Shown here: in pieces, positions 1 through 8,438 of the stretch
Numbering within the stretch: the stretch's first letter is position 1
Layout: each line of letters begins with the position of its first letter
Virus record (IMG/VR): IMGVR_UViG_3300042731_011251
Coordinates: 1-40,999 of that record
Direction: 5' to 3' (one strand)
DNA: 40,999 bases
Origin: a virus
The notes under the pieces: generated by a model
Seen by the model: only the letters and a program-made list of their open reading frames with translations
The model's database searches: none
What the model was told of the DNA's origin: nothing
Position numbers and translations under genes: made by a program

Positions 1-19
1 GCCTCGCCCGCCCCCCGCC
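1..19. repeat. Terminal direct repeat, left copy
   Basis: The first 19 bases are identical to bases 40981-40999. They fall inside a longer repeat that is complete only when the two ends are joined. This suggests a circular or permuted molecule rather than true packaged ends. Confidence 0.7.
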
Positions 20-43
20 CCACCTCAAGACCAAGAGGGGGCA

Positions 44-349
44 CTACTCCGCCCCCTCCTCCTCGCCTTCCTCCATCTTCACGACCATCTGCAGCACGTC
101 AGCCTTCAAAACCCGCCCGTCCGCGCCGCTACCTTCCACCATCTTGAGATCGATCTCCATCGCCTCTGCCAGCGCCACCGCCGCAGGCGTCGCATTGATC
201 GTCTCCTGTCGCACCGTCAGAATCGGCGACCTGAGAACCTCATCCACCATCGCCTCATCCGGCACCGGCGTCTCGTCCTTAGTAAACTCCCGCCCCGCCA
301 CCTGCGCAGTCCGCCAGCGATAATCCTCTTTCACCTTCACGTAGTACAT
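44..349 (-). CDS. Small protein with E3-binding (PSBD-like) domain
   Basis: About 101 residues. The second half (PAAVALAEAMEIDLKMV, then GSGADGRVLKADV) matches the peripheral-subunit/E3-binding domain of 2-oxoacid dehydrogenase E2 proteins, a three-helix fold of about 35 residues. The N-terminus (YYVKVKEDYRW) is a short beta-rich piece. I start it at the second ATG, because AGGAGG lies between the two candidate start codons. It is the gene next to the window edge in the late operon, between the membrane-anchored fibre-like protein and, across the junction, a beta-rich virion protein. A virion or connector role is likely by position. Its partner is unknown. Confidence 0.75.
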   Translation of the reverse strand: MYYVKVKEDYRWRTAQVAGREFTKDETPVPDEAMVDEVLRSPILTVRQETINATPAAVALAEAMEIDLKMVEGSGADGRVLKADVLQMVVKMEEGEEEGAE

Positions 350-369
350 ACATCCTCCTCTCATACCTC

Positions 370-402
370 ACCCCGGCCCTCTCCACGCCCCGTGGGGAGG
401 GG
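370..402. repeat. CCTCTCCAC-type palindromic repeat (family C)
   Basis: CCGGCCCTCTCCACG followed by CGTGGGGAGGG forms an imperfect hairpin in the short spacer between two late genes. Better copies occur at 10612 and 11240. Confidence 0.6.
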
Positions 403-405
403 AGG

Positions 406-1068
406 TCACGAATCGTTACTCTCGCTTATCTCCACCCACTCCGAGTCCTGGTACACCAACATCAACACATCGTACTGATTTAGCACCTGCGCCGCCCCGT
501 CGTTGCTCCGCAGATTCGTGTCCGCCACCGTAATATCGTTGGCATCATCCCCGATCAGAATCAACAACTGCCCCTCGGTCGCGCTTGCCGCCAGCGTCAT
601 CGTCACCGCGCCCGCACTATCCAGCGCGTAAATGTTGTACGTAGGCGTCAGCGTCGAGCCATTCGTTACCGTCAGATTCGCGAACGATATCAGCGTCAAC
701 CCGCTCACCGTCGCCGATCCCGCCGTCAGATCCCCCGTCACCGACGCATCGTCCGTCACCGTCAGATCATCGCCCACCGTCACGTCGTCGCTCGCCGTCA
801 CATCCTCCACACTGATCGAATCGAAATTCGTCGCCCCAAAACTGATATTCCCCAGATCAACCGGGATATCTCCCCCTTCAGTCGCCGGAGCCATCACCAC
901 CACCGGTTCCGGGATCACAATCTCCGGCATTACGATCTCCGGGATCACGATCTCCGGCACCTCGATCGGCGCAGGCTCGATCACCCAACCCAACACCGCC
1001 AGCACCCCCAACACCGCGCTCAACAAGACGCTGAAAATCGCCTGCCATTGCTCCTTCGTCAACTTCAT
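406..1068 (-). CDS. Membrane-anchored, repeat-rich fibre-like protein
   Basis: 220 residues. A hydrophobic helix at about 10-30 is followed by a short repeat of PEIV(I/M) units (about 37-58). Next come Asp/Thr/Val repeats (DDVTVGDDLTVTDD, about 90-125), which look like beta-solenoid or trimeric fibre sequence, and a C-terminal beta-rich domain. AGGAGG stands eight bases before the ATG. It lies just downstream of the major head gene, so a decoration fibre or a membrane-tethered adhesin are both possible. No family is recognised. Confidence 0.75.
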   Translation of the reverse strand: MKLTKEQWQAIFSVLLSAVLGVLAVLGWVIEPAPIEVPEIVIPEIVMPEIVIPEPVVVMAPATEGGDIPVDLGNISFGATNFDSISVEDVTASDDVTVGDDLTVTDDASVTGDLTAGSATVSGLTLISFANLTVTNGSTLTPTYNIYALDSAGAVTMTLAASATEGQLLILIGDDANDITVADTNLRSNDGAAQVLNQYDVLMLVYQDSEWVEISESNDS

Positions 1069-1099
1069 CTATACACCCTCCTGTCTGAACATTCTCCCC

Positions 1100-1151
1100 G
1101 CAGAACAGCGACCATAGGAAGCTATTCTGCCCAAGGCCACCATCGGTGGCC
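1100..1151. repeat. Double-hairpin repeat (family B)
   Basis: A GCAGAA...TTCTGC hairpin is followed by CCAA and a second hairpin, GGCCACC-atc-GGTGGCC. It lies in a 257-bp gene-free stretch (1069-1325) between the fibre-like gene and the major head gene. I see no other gene there. Confidence 0.65.
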
Positions 1152-1269
1152 CGTGGTGAGGCCCGGGCCGCCACCCAGGCCCCACCGGAGAGAGGAGACA
1201 CCTGCCAGAGAACCGTCTCCGGTCCTCCCAGGCCCCAAACCAAAACGCCACCACACCCCGCCTGATTCC

Positions 1270-1334
1270 GCAGTTTTGACCCGAAGGGACAAAACTGCGA
1301 CAAAACACATAAGCGGCGCAGCCGCCTATGTGTT
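1270..1334. repeat. Double hairpin at the 3' end of the major head gene
   Basis: Hairpin one is GCAGTTTTG...CAAAACTGC around CCC-GAA-GGG. Hairpin two is AACACATA-GCGGC-GCA-GCCGC-TATGTGTT. The second includes the stop codon of the major head gene. It has the same two-hairpin plan as the other family B copies and probably acts as an mRNA 3'-end stabiliser or terminator. Confidence 0.65.
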
Positions 1335-2222
1335 CCCCATCATCGCCAGACGCCAGTCGCCGTAGTGCATCTCGTAGCGCGCATAGAACTTGAAGTAGTA
1401 CCGCCCGCCGTCCGGCTGCTTGGGATCGAACCACGCGCTCTGCAAACCCGGCGCTTCCCGCATCGCGATGATGATCGGCTTGACCTGCTCGTTCGACGCG
1501 ATCAGGAACCACGACGTGCTGTCCAGGTGCGGGCTGACCACGTACCCCAGCTTCCCCACGTACGGGTTCATCTCGCGATTCCCCGTGTGGTACGCCTCGA
1601 CGTTCTCCGCCAACTGCGCGGCACGGCGCTCATAGGCCGGAGGCACAGCCAGCAGATCGTACAGATACTGCGTGTGCTCCCCCTGATCATCGCGCAGTCC
1701 CTGCCCTGCAACGTTCACCGTCTCGAAGTTGTCCAGCGTCAGCTCCAGCGCGTACTCGTTGTCCTGCGCCGTCTGGTAGTGCGCCCCGGCGTCCACGTGC
1801 GTCGCACAGAAGAACTCCTGGCCGTCGTACCCCAGGCCGTAGGTGGAGCCGTCGCCGCCATTCAGCACCTCGAAGACCCGCTTGTTCTTGTGCTTCTCGA
1901 AGTTGTCGCCCGCAGCGCGCACCCGCCGCTCCAACGTGCTCGTCTGATCGTCCTTCAGCGCGTTATAACTGATAAACACCGTGATGTCCCAGTCCTCCAC
2001 GCCGATGGTCTTCGTCTTCTCGATCATATCCTGCACCGTCGGTCCACGCTTGCCGCTCGTCGGCATCGGCGCTGCGCCCAGATCCACCAGATCCAGACTC
2101 TTCGCCCCCATCGAAATCTCACTCGCCACCCGCGCATACGGATAAGCCCGCGCCCGCATCCCCGTCAGGAACCCCGTCCGCGCACCCACCACCAAATGCT
2201 TCGGAACATTTCCACTAATCAT
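1326..2222 (-). CDS. Major head protein, Mu gpT-like
   Basis: 298 residues. Its length and signature stretches, including FEVLNGGDG, YDGQEFFCATHVD and the aromatic C-terminus YFKFYARYEMHYGDWRLAM, match the Mu-like major head subunit family (gpT, PF10124-type). It forms the capsid shell. The gene follows the decoration-like protein and the protease/scaffold in the order normal for this capsid type. A Shine-Dalgarno-like AGGAGG stands upstream of the ATG. A palindromic double hairpin covers the stop codon. Confidence 0.88.
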   Translation of the reverse strand: MISGNVPKHLVVGARTGFLTGMRARAYPYARVASEISMGAKSLDLVDLGAAPMPTSGKRGPTVQDMIEKTKTIGVEDWDITVFISYNALKDDQTSTLERRVRAAGDNFEKHKNKRVFEVLNGGDGSTYGLGYDGQEFFCATHVDAGAHYQTAQDNEYALELTLDNFETVNVAGQGLRDDQGEHTQYLYDLLAVPPAYERRAAQLAENVEAYHTGNREMNPYVGKLGYVVSPHLDSTSWFLIASNEQVKPIIIAMREAPGLQSAWFDPKQPDGGRYYFKFYARYEMHYGDWRLAMMGNT

Positions 2223-2310
2223 CCCTATCCTCCTGTTTCCTTTTGCTCGTCATCCTGAGCGAGCGCAGCGAGTCGAAGGACCTCGACCCGCGATTCGCTG
2301 CAGCCCTCGA

Positions 2311-2766
2311 TTAAGCCCCGCTACAAATCTGCGGCGACACCAACTGCACGTACGCGTACCCGTCGTACACCCGGTGCAGCTTCCCGATCTGCGGATTATC
2401 CCCCGCCGTCGCGCTCAACGTCCCGCTGTCGGACATATACACCGTGTCGCCCACATCCGCGTCCGTGAACACGGCGCTCTTGAACCCGATGATGGTCGGC
2501 CAGGTGTACACCTCAATCTCGTTGTCCGTCTCGGTATCCGATGTCGCCACCGTCTTCCGCTCCGCCGCGATCCCGATGAAGATGTCCGTCGCCGCCACCA
2601 CCGTCGCATCCACGAACCCGCGCGGGTACACCGTATCCTCGCTGATGTCGAGAATCATCGGCTGCCCCTTGTAAATCTCCTGGGCCGCGCTGTTATCCAA
2701 CACCCACTTCTCACTGTGCGCCTCGCCCCAGAACCGGAGCGGCGCATCCCTCGTCAAATCTGCCAT
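2311..2766 (-). CDS. Head decoration-like protein
   Basis: 151 residues, mostly beta-strand, with the pattern of capsid decoration proteins lying between scaffold and major head genes (an early Gly-Gln-Pro-Met-Ile-Leu turn and many short Val/Thr strands). It is small, acidic and Cys-poor. It starts after GATAGGAGGATACG. Assignment rests on position and composition more than on a strong motif. Confidence 0.65.
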   Translation of the reverse strand: MADLTRDAPLRFWGEAHSEKWVLDNSAAQEIYKGQPMILDISEDTVYPRGFVDATVVAATDIFIGIAAERKTVATSDTETDNEIEVYTWPTIIGFKSAVFTDADVGDTVYMSDSGTLSATAGDNPQIGKLHRVYDGYAYVQLVSPQICSGA

Positions 2767-2810
2767 CGTATCCTCCTATCCTCTTCTTCGTCTCCCCCTG
2801 CTCCCTTTCT

Positions 2811-2841
2811 CCCCCCACCGGGGGGAGACCAAGAGGGGGGC
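2811..2841. repeat. CCCCCC-palindrome repeat (family A)
   Basis: CTCCCCCCACCGGGGGGAG hairpin with the tail ACCAAGAGGGGGG. It lies between the protease/scaffold gene and the decoration gene. Confidence 0.75.
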
Positions 2842-2848
2842 CTACCGT

Positions 2849-4018
2849 CTACTTCTCTTCGGCAAACTCCGCCAAATCGTACTGCGCAGCCTCGCCCAAC
2901 TCCTCCGCGTTCAGCGCGAAGAACTCCTCCACCGTCCCCTGACCCTCGTCCAGATACGTGCGCAACTGCTTCTGCACGAACCCGTTCAACGGAATCAGCT
3001 TGCCCTCGCCCTCACCCTTCCCGCTGGACCCGCGCTCCGTCAGATCCACCGTCTTCGACCGCAGCAGCGCCTTCGCCTTCTCCAACTGCTCGCCCTCCAA
3101 CCCGCTCAGGAACGCGATCACCTCCTCCGGCGACTCTGACAGCGCGTTCTCACCGCGGCACACCTCTTCGGCGAAAGCCACCAACTCCCCGTGGCGTGCG
3201 TACTCCGCCTCCAGGAGCGCCCGCTCCTCTGCTCGGATCTCCTCGCGCAGCTTGGTCTCGAGTTTCTTGTTCTCCGCCATCTCCGCTGCCAACTCCGCCC
3301 GGATCTCCGCCCGCAACCGCTTCCGCTGTTCTGCCTCATTCATTCCCACGTCCCCCTTTTCATCTTCTGCTTCTGAGTAATACACATACGGCTCAAAATA
3401 CGGAGCCTCCATCACCTTCTCCCCGACGTCGCCCAGATCTCCGGCGAACGCCTCCAACCCCGCGCCGATCGCGCCGCTCAGCTCCTTGCGTTCGTCCGGT
3501 GTCACGAACCCCGCCATCGCCATCGCATCGGCAACCCGTGTGAAATCCAGATGGATGCGCGCCTGGAAGTACGCACCCAGGCCGATCGTCCCCTTCTCCC
3601 ACGTGATCACACTCTCCGCCAACGCCACCGGCTTCAACCCCTTCACCGCCGGAGTGTTGACCAGACTGATCGTCTTGATAAACTGCCCCACCATATCGAT
3701 CGTGGCGCTCAAATACTGGTAAATCTTGTCGCCGATCAACTGCTCACCCAGACTGTTCCACTCTGGGATACCCAGCAGCGTCTCGCCCTCGCGCCACAAC
3801 TTCTTCAGCCAGCCCGCCGCCTCACGCTTCTCGTGCACGATGTCGAACGGAATCTCCTGCCCCGCTGCGCCCGCCTCGAAATTCGCCACGAACGCGTCCA
3901 GCATATCCTCCGTGATCGACACATCCCGCCCGTGCATATCCACGAACTCGCCCACCCGCAGAATCTCCACCGGCGACCCTTCACCCAACGCCACAAAACA
4001 AAAATCCCGTCTCAACAT
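2849..4018 (-). CDS. Prohead protease with C-terminal scaffold, Mu I-like
   Basis: 389 residues from the ATG preceded by GGAGGTGTGT. A longer open frame upstream runs through repeat sequence and is rejected. The N-terminal half has the Mu I-protein pattern: PFDIVHEKREAAGWLKKL with a probable catalytic His near residue 60, then a conserved NTPAVKGLKPV turn. Residues of about 225-290 are a charged coiled coil (EQRKRLRAEIRAELAAEMAE), expected of a scaffold cleaved during capsid maturation. An internal ATG at MNEAEQ could yield a separate scaffold, as gpZ does in Mu, but its ribosome-binding site is weak. Confidence 0.82.
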   Translation of the reverse strand: MLRRDFCFVALGEGSPVEILRVGEFVDMHGRDVSITEDMLDAFVANFEAGAAGQEIPFDIVHEKREAAGWLKKLWREGETLLGIPEWNSLGEQLIGDKIYQYLSATIDMVGQFIKTISLVNTPAVKGLKPVALAESVITWEKGTIGLGAYFQARIHLDFTRVADAMAMAGFVTPDERKELSGAIGAGLEAFAGDLGDVGEKVMEAPYFEPYVYYSEAEDEKGDVGMNEAEQRKRLRAEIRAELAAEMAENKKLETKLREEIRAEERALLEAEYARHGELVAFAEEVCRGENALSESPEEVIAFLSGLEGEQLEKAKALLRSKTVDLTERGSSGKGEGEGKLIPLNGFVQKQLRTYLDEGQGTVEEFFALNAEELGEAAQYDLAEFAEEK

Positions 4019-4040
4019 ACACACCTCCGTTTCCGTTCTC

Positions 4041-4076
4041 TCTCCCCCGCAATCGGGGGAGACCAAGAGGGGGCCT
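4041..4076. repeat. Family A repeat
   Basis: CTCCCCCGCAATCGGGGGAG hairpin with the tail ACCAAGAGGGGG. It is tandem with the next copy, between the gp10-like and protease genes. Confidence 0.7.
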
Positions 4077-4080
4077 CTCC

Positions 4081-4113
4081 CTTCCCCCCACGCGTGGGGG
4101 GACCGAGGGGGGT
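4081..4113. repeat. Family A repeat abutting a stop codon
   Basis: CCCCCCACGCGTGGGGGG plus ACCGAGGGGGGT. Its edge supplies the last base of the gp10-like gene's TGA stop (minus strand). Confidence 0.8.
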
Positions 4114-4553
4114 CACGCCCCCAACTTCTCCACGATCCGCACCCCCGCCTGTCCCAACACCTCACCCACCGCGGGCGCGCCATCTTCCTTCACCTGATCC
4201 GTCGTCCGCCAACGCCCGCGATGCCACGCCGCCTGCCGATCCGGATCCTGCACGTAAGGCCCGTAAGGCGCCCGGTTCCCCACACGCCCCACCAAATTGA
4301 TCCCACTCCCTTCCACCACCCGCGCCCCCGACGCCCACAGCCGCCCCAGCGTCCCCGTCCGTCGATACCGGCGACTCGGCGGCGCAGGCGGATAATCCGC
4401 CGCCTCACCCTGCAGCACCATCAGCGCCTTCTCCAGCGCAGGCTTCACCTCACCCCCCGCGATCTCCGGAAAATTCGCCAGATCCCGCTCCAACTGCCCA
4501 ATCGCCGCCTGAAACGCCGCCAGCGACGCCGGATCAACCTCTACAACCATCAT
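4113..4553 (-). CDS. Neck/tail-completion-like protein (gp10/gpG-like)
   Basis: 146 residues. The segment YRRTGTLGRLWASG, then GNRAPYGPYVQDPDRQAAWHRGRW, follows the pattern of HK97 gp10-like and virion-morphogenesis proteins: a strand, an RTG-L turn, then Y-x-x-YVQ and a His/Trp-rich end. The N-terminus is helical. Two adjacent ATG codons follow GGGGGAG, so the start may be three bases shorter. It is located directly after the portal-gpF fusion. Medium confidence in the exact family. Confidence 0.65.
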   Translation of the reverse strand: MMVVEVDPASLAAFQAAIGQLERDLANFPEIAGGEVKPALEKALMVLQGEAADYPPAPPSRRYRRTGTLGRLWASGARVVEGSGINLVGRVGNRAPYGPYVQDPDRQAAWHRGRWRTTDQVKEDGAPAVGEVLGQAGVRIVEKLGA

Positions 4554-4560
4554 CTCCCCC

Positions 4561-4615
4561 TATGGCGCGCGGGCGTCCCGCCCGCATCTCCCCGCGTAAG
4601 GGCGAGGCGATACCT
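4561..4615. repeat. GCGGGCGTCCCGCCCGC repeat (family D), double hairpin
   Basis: GCGGGCGTCCCGCCCGC is followed by GGGCGAGGCGATACCTCGCCC. The same two-part unit is found at 40930-40999. Confidence 0.75.
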
Positions 4616-4628
4616 CGCCCCTCCCCGT

Positions 4629-6689
4629 CTACCGTCTACCGTCTACTTCCCCAATCGCCTTCCCCACCGTCCCATCCGGCCCACCGACGACGATCCCGTG
4701 CATCCCGCCGCACCCCGCCACCTCACCCCACGGCATACTCAACGGCTGCGTGCACACCCGCTCGTCCCGCACCGTATTCCACACGATGTACCAGCGCCCA
4801 TTCCTGAACACCGGCCTCGTGTAACACCGGCATCGTGGATGCGCCGGACTCTTCGCCTCAGCCGCAGGCAACCCCACCCGCTGCCGTACCAAATCATTGG
4901 CCTCATCGAACGCCCGCGTCACCTCCGTCGTCGCGATCAGCTCCGCACGCCCCGACCCAAACGTCGGACCCAACAAATCGATCAAATCGTCCAACGTCCC
5001 GCCCGTCTCGATCCAGCCGCCCACCGCCTCGCGCACCGCGTCTCGCGTCGTATCCGTAATCCCCCCGATAAGGTCGTAGCTATACTCCCGCGCCCACTTC
5101 AACGCATCCGCGTTCACCAACGTCCAATCCGCGCCGCCAGAAAAATCCTCCTCCACCGCCTGCACCGCCATCTGCGCCAGGTCCAGCACACTCTTCAGCA
5201 GATCCTGCAGCAGACTCTCCCGCATCGCCTCCTGCTCCGAGGCCCAGAACTCCGCCTCATCGCCCGGATTTACCCCCACCGACGCCGCGTCCAGCACCCG
5301 CTGCCGCTGCTCGTCGAAAAACGCCCCCACATCCCTCGCGATCCCGTCCTCCAACTTCCGCCGCTCATCCTCCCGCTCGTAATCCGCCTCCGCGAGAAAT
5401 GCTTCCCCCCACGGGTGGGGGGACCGAGGGGGGTCCGAAGCCCCAACCGGCCCCCTTTCATCCGGATACGCCCACGCCCCGCCGCCCTTCCCCCCACCCG
5501 TGGGGGGACCGAGGGGGGTACCGCTCGCCTTCGGCATCCCCACCTGCTGCCGCACCCAATCCCCATCGCTCTCGTAAAGCGGAATATACCGCGCGATCTG
5601 CTGCACAAACGCGCCCAGCTCCCCCAACTTGAACTTCCGCACGTCACTGTGCACGATCTTCGGGTACTTCTTCAACCCCGCCCACTCCGTGTACCCCATC
5701 AACCGGCTCACACCATGCCGGTTCCACACCGCCGCGATCCGGTCCAGATACCCGTTCACCGCCATCAAAAAGAGCTGACTCTTATCGCTCCCCAGCGACC
5801 AAGACCCAGCCCCCTCCGCGCCCAACCAGATGAAATCCGCCAACACCATCTGCGTCATCATCACCCGGTACATCCGGATCGTGTCCAGCAAACTCTCCGC
5901 GTTCGTATTCTTCACCGTCTCCAGGCGGAACCCCACCCCCGGCGGCAAACTCACGTGCTGCGTCGATCCCACCTGCAAACCTTTGGCCACATTCTCCACC
6001 GTCGTCTTATCGCTCTCCGACGGATTCTCCTTGAACTCGAACACCGGCAGCCCCACAAACGCCCGCTGCCACCCAATCCCGCTGATAATTTGCAGGTTCT
6101 TCACAAAGTACCACGGCTCGTACGCGCTCTCCAGCAGGCTCAACCCCTCCGGATTCGTCCCGTCCCGCTCCGCCACAAAGTGCAGCAGCCGCGAAATAGG
6201 AAGAAAAACCTCTTGATAATCAGGAGCCGCCCGCTGGTACCACCCCTGCAACCCGCCCGCCGCGTCGAAATCCCACCGGCTCAGCGAACTCTGCCTGCGC
6301 GGCGCCAACTTCCGCCACCCGATCCGCCCATCCTCCCGCCGCTTGAACACCACCTCGGCGGACGCCCACCCAAAGGGCAGCATCGTCATCGAATCATCGA
6401 CGAAATCCCCTACCGTGTGACTCATATCCTCCAGGCACGAGGAGAGGAACGCCGCCGCCTTCTCGTCCGCGTCCGTCTTCCCGCCCGGCTCCACATCCCA
6501 CGACGCCTGCCTGCCCAACAGCCGCACCGCATTAAAAATACTCCGCAGCGTCGGATCCCGCCGCCGCATCTCGTCGTAAATCGGATACACCCCCGGCCAC
6601 TGCAACTTGGAAAGGTACGTCTCACTCACCGCACCATTCCACTGCTGCAGCCCCTCGGAACCCTCCTCATTCAACGGAATCTTGACCAC
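4629..6689 (-). CDS. Portal (DUF935-like) fused to gpF-like head morphogenesis domain
   Basis: 686 residues. Residues 1 to about 390 resemble the DUF935/Mu gp29 portal family (MRRRDPTLRSIFNAVRLLG; MTMLPFGWASAEVV; ISGIGWQRAFVGLPVFEF). About 440-686 resemble the SPP1 gp7/Mu gpF minor head family, with ELIATTEVTRAFDEAN near 581 and HPRCRC near 616. Between them lie two in-frame copies of the family A repeat (about 390-400 and 419-429), which act as a Pro/Gly linker. The normal C-terminal motif order is altered: HPRCRC precedes WNTVRDERVC instead of following it. A fusion of portal and minor head protein would keep them in fixed stoichiometry unless cleaved. Confidence 0.82.
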   Translation of the reverse strand: MVKIPLNEEGSEGLQQWNGAVSETYLSKLQWPGVYPIYDEMRRRDPTLRSIFNAVRLLGRQASWDVEPGGKTDADEKAAAFLSSCLEDMSHTVGDFVDDSMTMLPFGWASAEVVFKRREDGRIGWRKLAPRRQSSLSRWDFDAAGGLQGWYQRAAPDYQEVFLPISRLLHFVAERDGTNPEGLSLLESAYEPWYFVKNLQIISGIGWQRAFVGLPVFEFKENPSESDKTTVENVAKGLQVGSTQHVSLPPGVGFRLETVKNTNAESLLDTIRMYRVMMTQMVLADFIWLGAEGAGSWSLGSDKSQLFLMAVNGYLDRIAAVWNRHGVSRLMGYTEWAGLKKYPKIVHSDVRKFKLGELGAFVQQIARYIPLYESDGDWVRQQVGMPKASGTPLGPPTGGGKGGGAWAYPDERGPVGASDPPRSPHPWGEAFLAEADYEREDERRKLEDGIARDVGAFFDEQRQRVLDAASVGVNPGDEAEFWASEQEAMRESLLQDLLKSVLDLAQMAVQAVEEDFSGGADWTLVNADALKWAREYSYDLIGGITDTTRDAVREAVGGWIETGGTLDDLIDLLGPTFGSGRAELIATTEVTRAFDEANDLVRQRVGLPAAEAKSPAHPRCRCYTRPVFRNGRWYIVWNTVRDERVCTQPLSMPWGEVAGCGGMHGIVVGGPDGTVGKAIGEVDGRR
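5400..5432. repeat. Family A repeat inside the portal fusion gene
   Basis: CCCCCCACGGGTGGGGGG plus ACCGAGGGGGGT, read in frame as a Pro-rich insert (DPPRSPHPWGE). Confidence 0.85.
5488..5520. repeat. Family A repeat inside the portal fusion gene
   Basis: CCCCCCACCCGTGGGGGG plus ACCGAGGGGGGT, read in frame as TPLGPPTGGGKGGG. It lies 55 bases from the neighbouring copy. Confidence 0.85.
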
Positions 6690-6706
6690 ACATCCCCCCT
6701 CAACTA

Positions 6707-6737
6707 GCAGAATGACGCCCGCAGGAAGTCATTCTGC
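6707..6737. repeat. Single hairpin of family B
   Basis: GCAGAATGAC...GTCATTCTGC followed by TCAAGGCG. The second hairpin is degenerate here. It lies in the 75-bp gap between terminase and portal. Confidence 0.6.
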
Positions 6738-6764
6738 TCAAGGCGTCCCCGAAACAGCCACCGA

Positions 6765-8438
6765 CTACAGTCCGCCACCTATTGACCAAGGCTCTAATTG
6801 CTCCATACCTAGTGGGACGCCCCCCAACTCATCCCACATCGACGTCCCCGTCGTATCCTGCGGCACATCGTCCATACTCCCCATCCAGCCGCCCAACATC
6901 TGCACCGCGCCGCTCACACCGTCCACCTGATCGTCGTACGACCCCGTCGGGAACGCGATACACTCATCGATAAACCCCTCCACGTCCCAACTACCATCGT
7001 CCACCACATAAATAAGACCATCTTGAATCCTGGAGGCCCACACCTGCGCCCGGACCTCCTTGTTGCCCACCTCGCGCGGATTTACCGGCTCGATCGCCCG
7101 CAGCGCCAGCCGCGGATCTCGCTTGAACTCCTGGTAGTACCCGCCCTGCTGCCCCGCCACCTCGATCCCCTGCGTCACACTCGCCGGATCCGCCAACATC
7201 CGCGATCTCATCCGCCCCTTCGCGTCCGCCCACGGCCCCGGCATCCGCGCCACGTGCCGGATGTACACCCGCCCGTCCGCCGCCTTGCCCAACCGCGCCC
7301 CCGCGATATAGTCCGCCCGCGCGCTCCCGCTCACCGCCAGATCCCAATACCGCACCTCGCGCAACCCCGAGGGCACCTGATCCGGCCCCACACGCACCAT
7401 CTTGTACGCATCGATCATCGCCCCTTCGATCCGCTGGGGCCGCTGCTGGTACAACGCCGCCCACTCGTACCCCCCCACATTCACCCGGATCGACCGCAGC
7501 ACATCCACACCGTACTTCTCCGGCCACAGCGCCTCGCCCGGCTTCCTCCCCAGCGCATCAGGCACCCGCCACCACCCGTTCCGCGCCGCCTTCAACCCCG
7601 CCTCCCCCATCCCCATCCCCCCGTCATCGGGGGGACCGAGGGGGGCATCGGGGGGACCGAGGGGGGCCTCCCCCGCCCAACTCTCCGCTATCGCCGGAAG
7701 GCTCAAAATCACCCATTGATCCGCACCCGGGTCCGTCACCATCTTCTTGATCAACCGCCCCGCCAGATCGTCACTGTGCCACCGCTGGTGCATCAGCACA
7801 ATCGCCGCGTTATCCTCCAGCCGCGAGTACAACGTCGACCGGTACCACGTATCCACCTCATCCCGCCGCGCCTTACTCTCCGCCTCTTTCCGGCTCTTGA
7901 ACGGATCGTCGATAATCGCCAGATCCGCCCCGCGCCCGATGATGCTGCCGCCCACACCCGCCGCCAGCAGCCCGCCGCGATGCCGCTCCAACTCCCACGC
8001 CCCCGCCGCCCGGCTCTCCTGGCTCACCTGCACCCAATCCCGCTGCGCTTCATCGCTGCCCTCGCCCCACAACCGCTGGAACGCCTGACCGCGAATAATG
8101 TCGCGCACCTGCCTGCTGAACCCCGTCGCCAAATCGCCCGTACACCCGGAGAGAATCACCCGCGCGTCCGGATTCCGCCCCAAAAACCACGCCGGAAGCC
8201 TGACGGATACCAGCTCGCTCTTCCCCACGCGCGGCGGCATAAACACCATCAGCCGCCCGATCCCCTCTTCGCCCCCCGTCGCGATGTACCGCTCCACCTG
8301 CTCCAGCATCCGCGCCAGCAGATAATGCACCGCCCCAGGCCGGTACCCGTGAAACGTGTACCACGCAAACGCCACCAACTCCCGCCGCGCCAACTCCCGC
8401 CGCGCCCGTTCCCGTTCGGCCTCCTGCGGACTAACCAT
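6765..8438 (-). CDS. terL: Terminase large subunit
   Basis: 557 residues. The ATPase half has Walker A PPRVGKSE (about 66-73) and Walker B LAIIDDPF (about 171-178), then a coupling motif region (LMHQRWHSDDLAGRL). The nuclease half has RYWDLAVSG (about 360) and GSYDDQVDG (about 497-505), whose acidic residues fit the RNase-H-like metal site. It pumps DNA into the prohead through the portal encoded next. Residues of about 258-274 (EAPLGPPDAPLGPPDDGG) come from two tandem family A repeat copies in frame, in the linker between the domains. The start overlaps the small terminase stop by eight bases. Confidence 0.92.
   Translation of the reverse strand: MVSPQEAERERARRELARRELVAFAWYTFHGYRPGAVHYLLARMLEQVERYIATGGEEGIGRLMVFMPPRVGKSELVSVRLPAWFLGRNPDARVILSGCTGDLATGFSRQVRDIIRGQAFQRLWGEGSDEAQRDWVQVSQESRAAGAWELERHRGGLLAAGVGGSIIGRGADLAIIDDPFKSRKEAESKARRDEVDTWYRSTLYSRLEDNAAIVLMHQRWHSDDLAGRLIKKMVTDPGADQWVILSLPAIAESWAGEAPLGPPDAPLGPPDDGGMGMGEAGLKAARNGWWRVPDALGRKPGEALWPEKYGVDVLRSIRVNVGGYEWAALYQQRPQRIEGAMIDAYKMVRVGPDQVPSGLREVRYWDLAVSGSARADYIAGARLGKAADGRVYIRHVARMPGPWADAKGRMRSRMLADPASVTQGIEVAGQQGGYYQEFKRDPRLALRAIEPVNPREVGNKEVRAQVWASRIQDGLIYVVDDGSWDVEGFIDECIAFPTGSYDDQVDGVSGAVQMLGGWMGSMDDVPQDTTGTSMWDELGGVPLGMEQLEPWSIGGGL
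7615..7664. repeat. Two tandem family A repeat copies inside terL
   Basis: CCCCCCGTCATCGGGGGG with ACCGAGGGGGG, then a second truncated copy. Both are translated in the ATPase-nuclease linker. Confidence 0.85.

Noticed and set aside
1365-2258. Plus-strand open frame opposite the major head gene
   Set aside because: Arg/His-rich shadow with no recognisable motif.
4019-4183. Upstream extension of the protease gene to 444 residues
   Set aside because: The extra sequence is two repeat copies and shadow code. A proper ribosome-binding site precedes the shorter start.
3726-6707. Very long plus-strand open frame of 993 codons opposite the portal gene
   Set aside because: It is an Arg/Pro-rich shadow caused by high GC. 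The minus-strand gene has clear family motifs.
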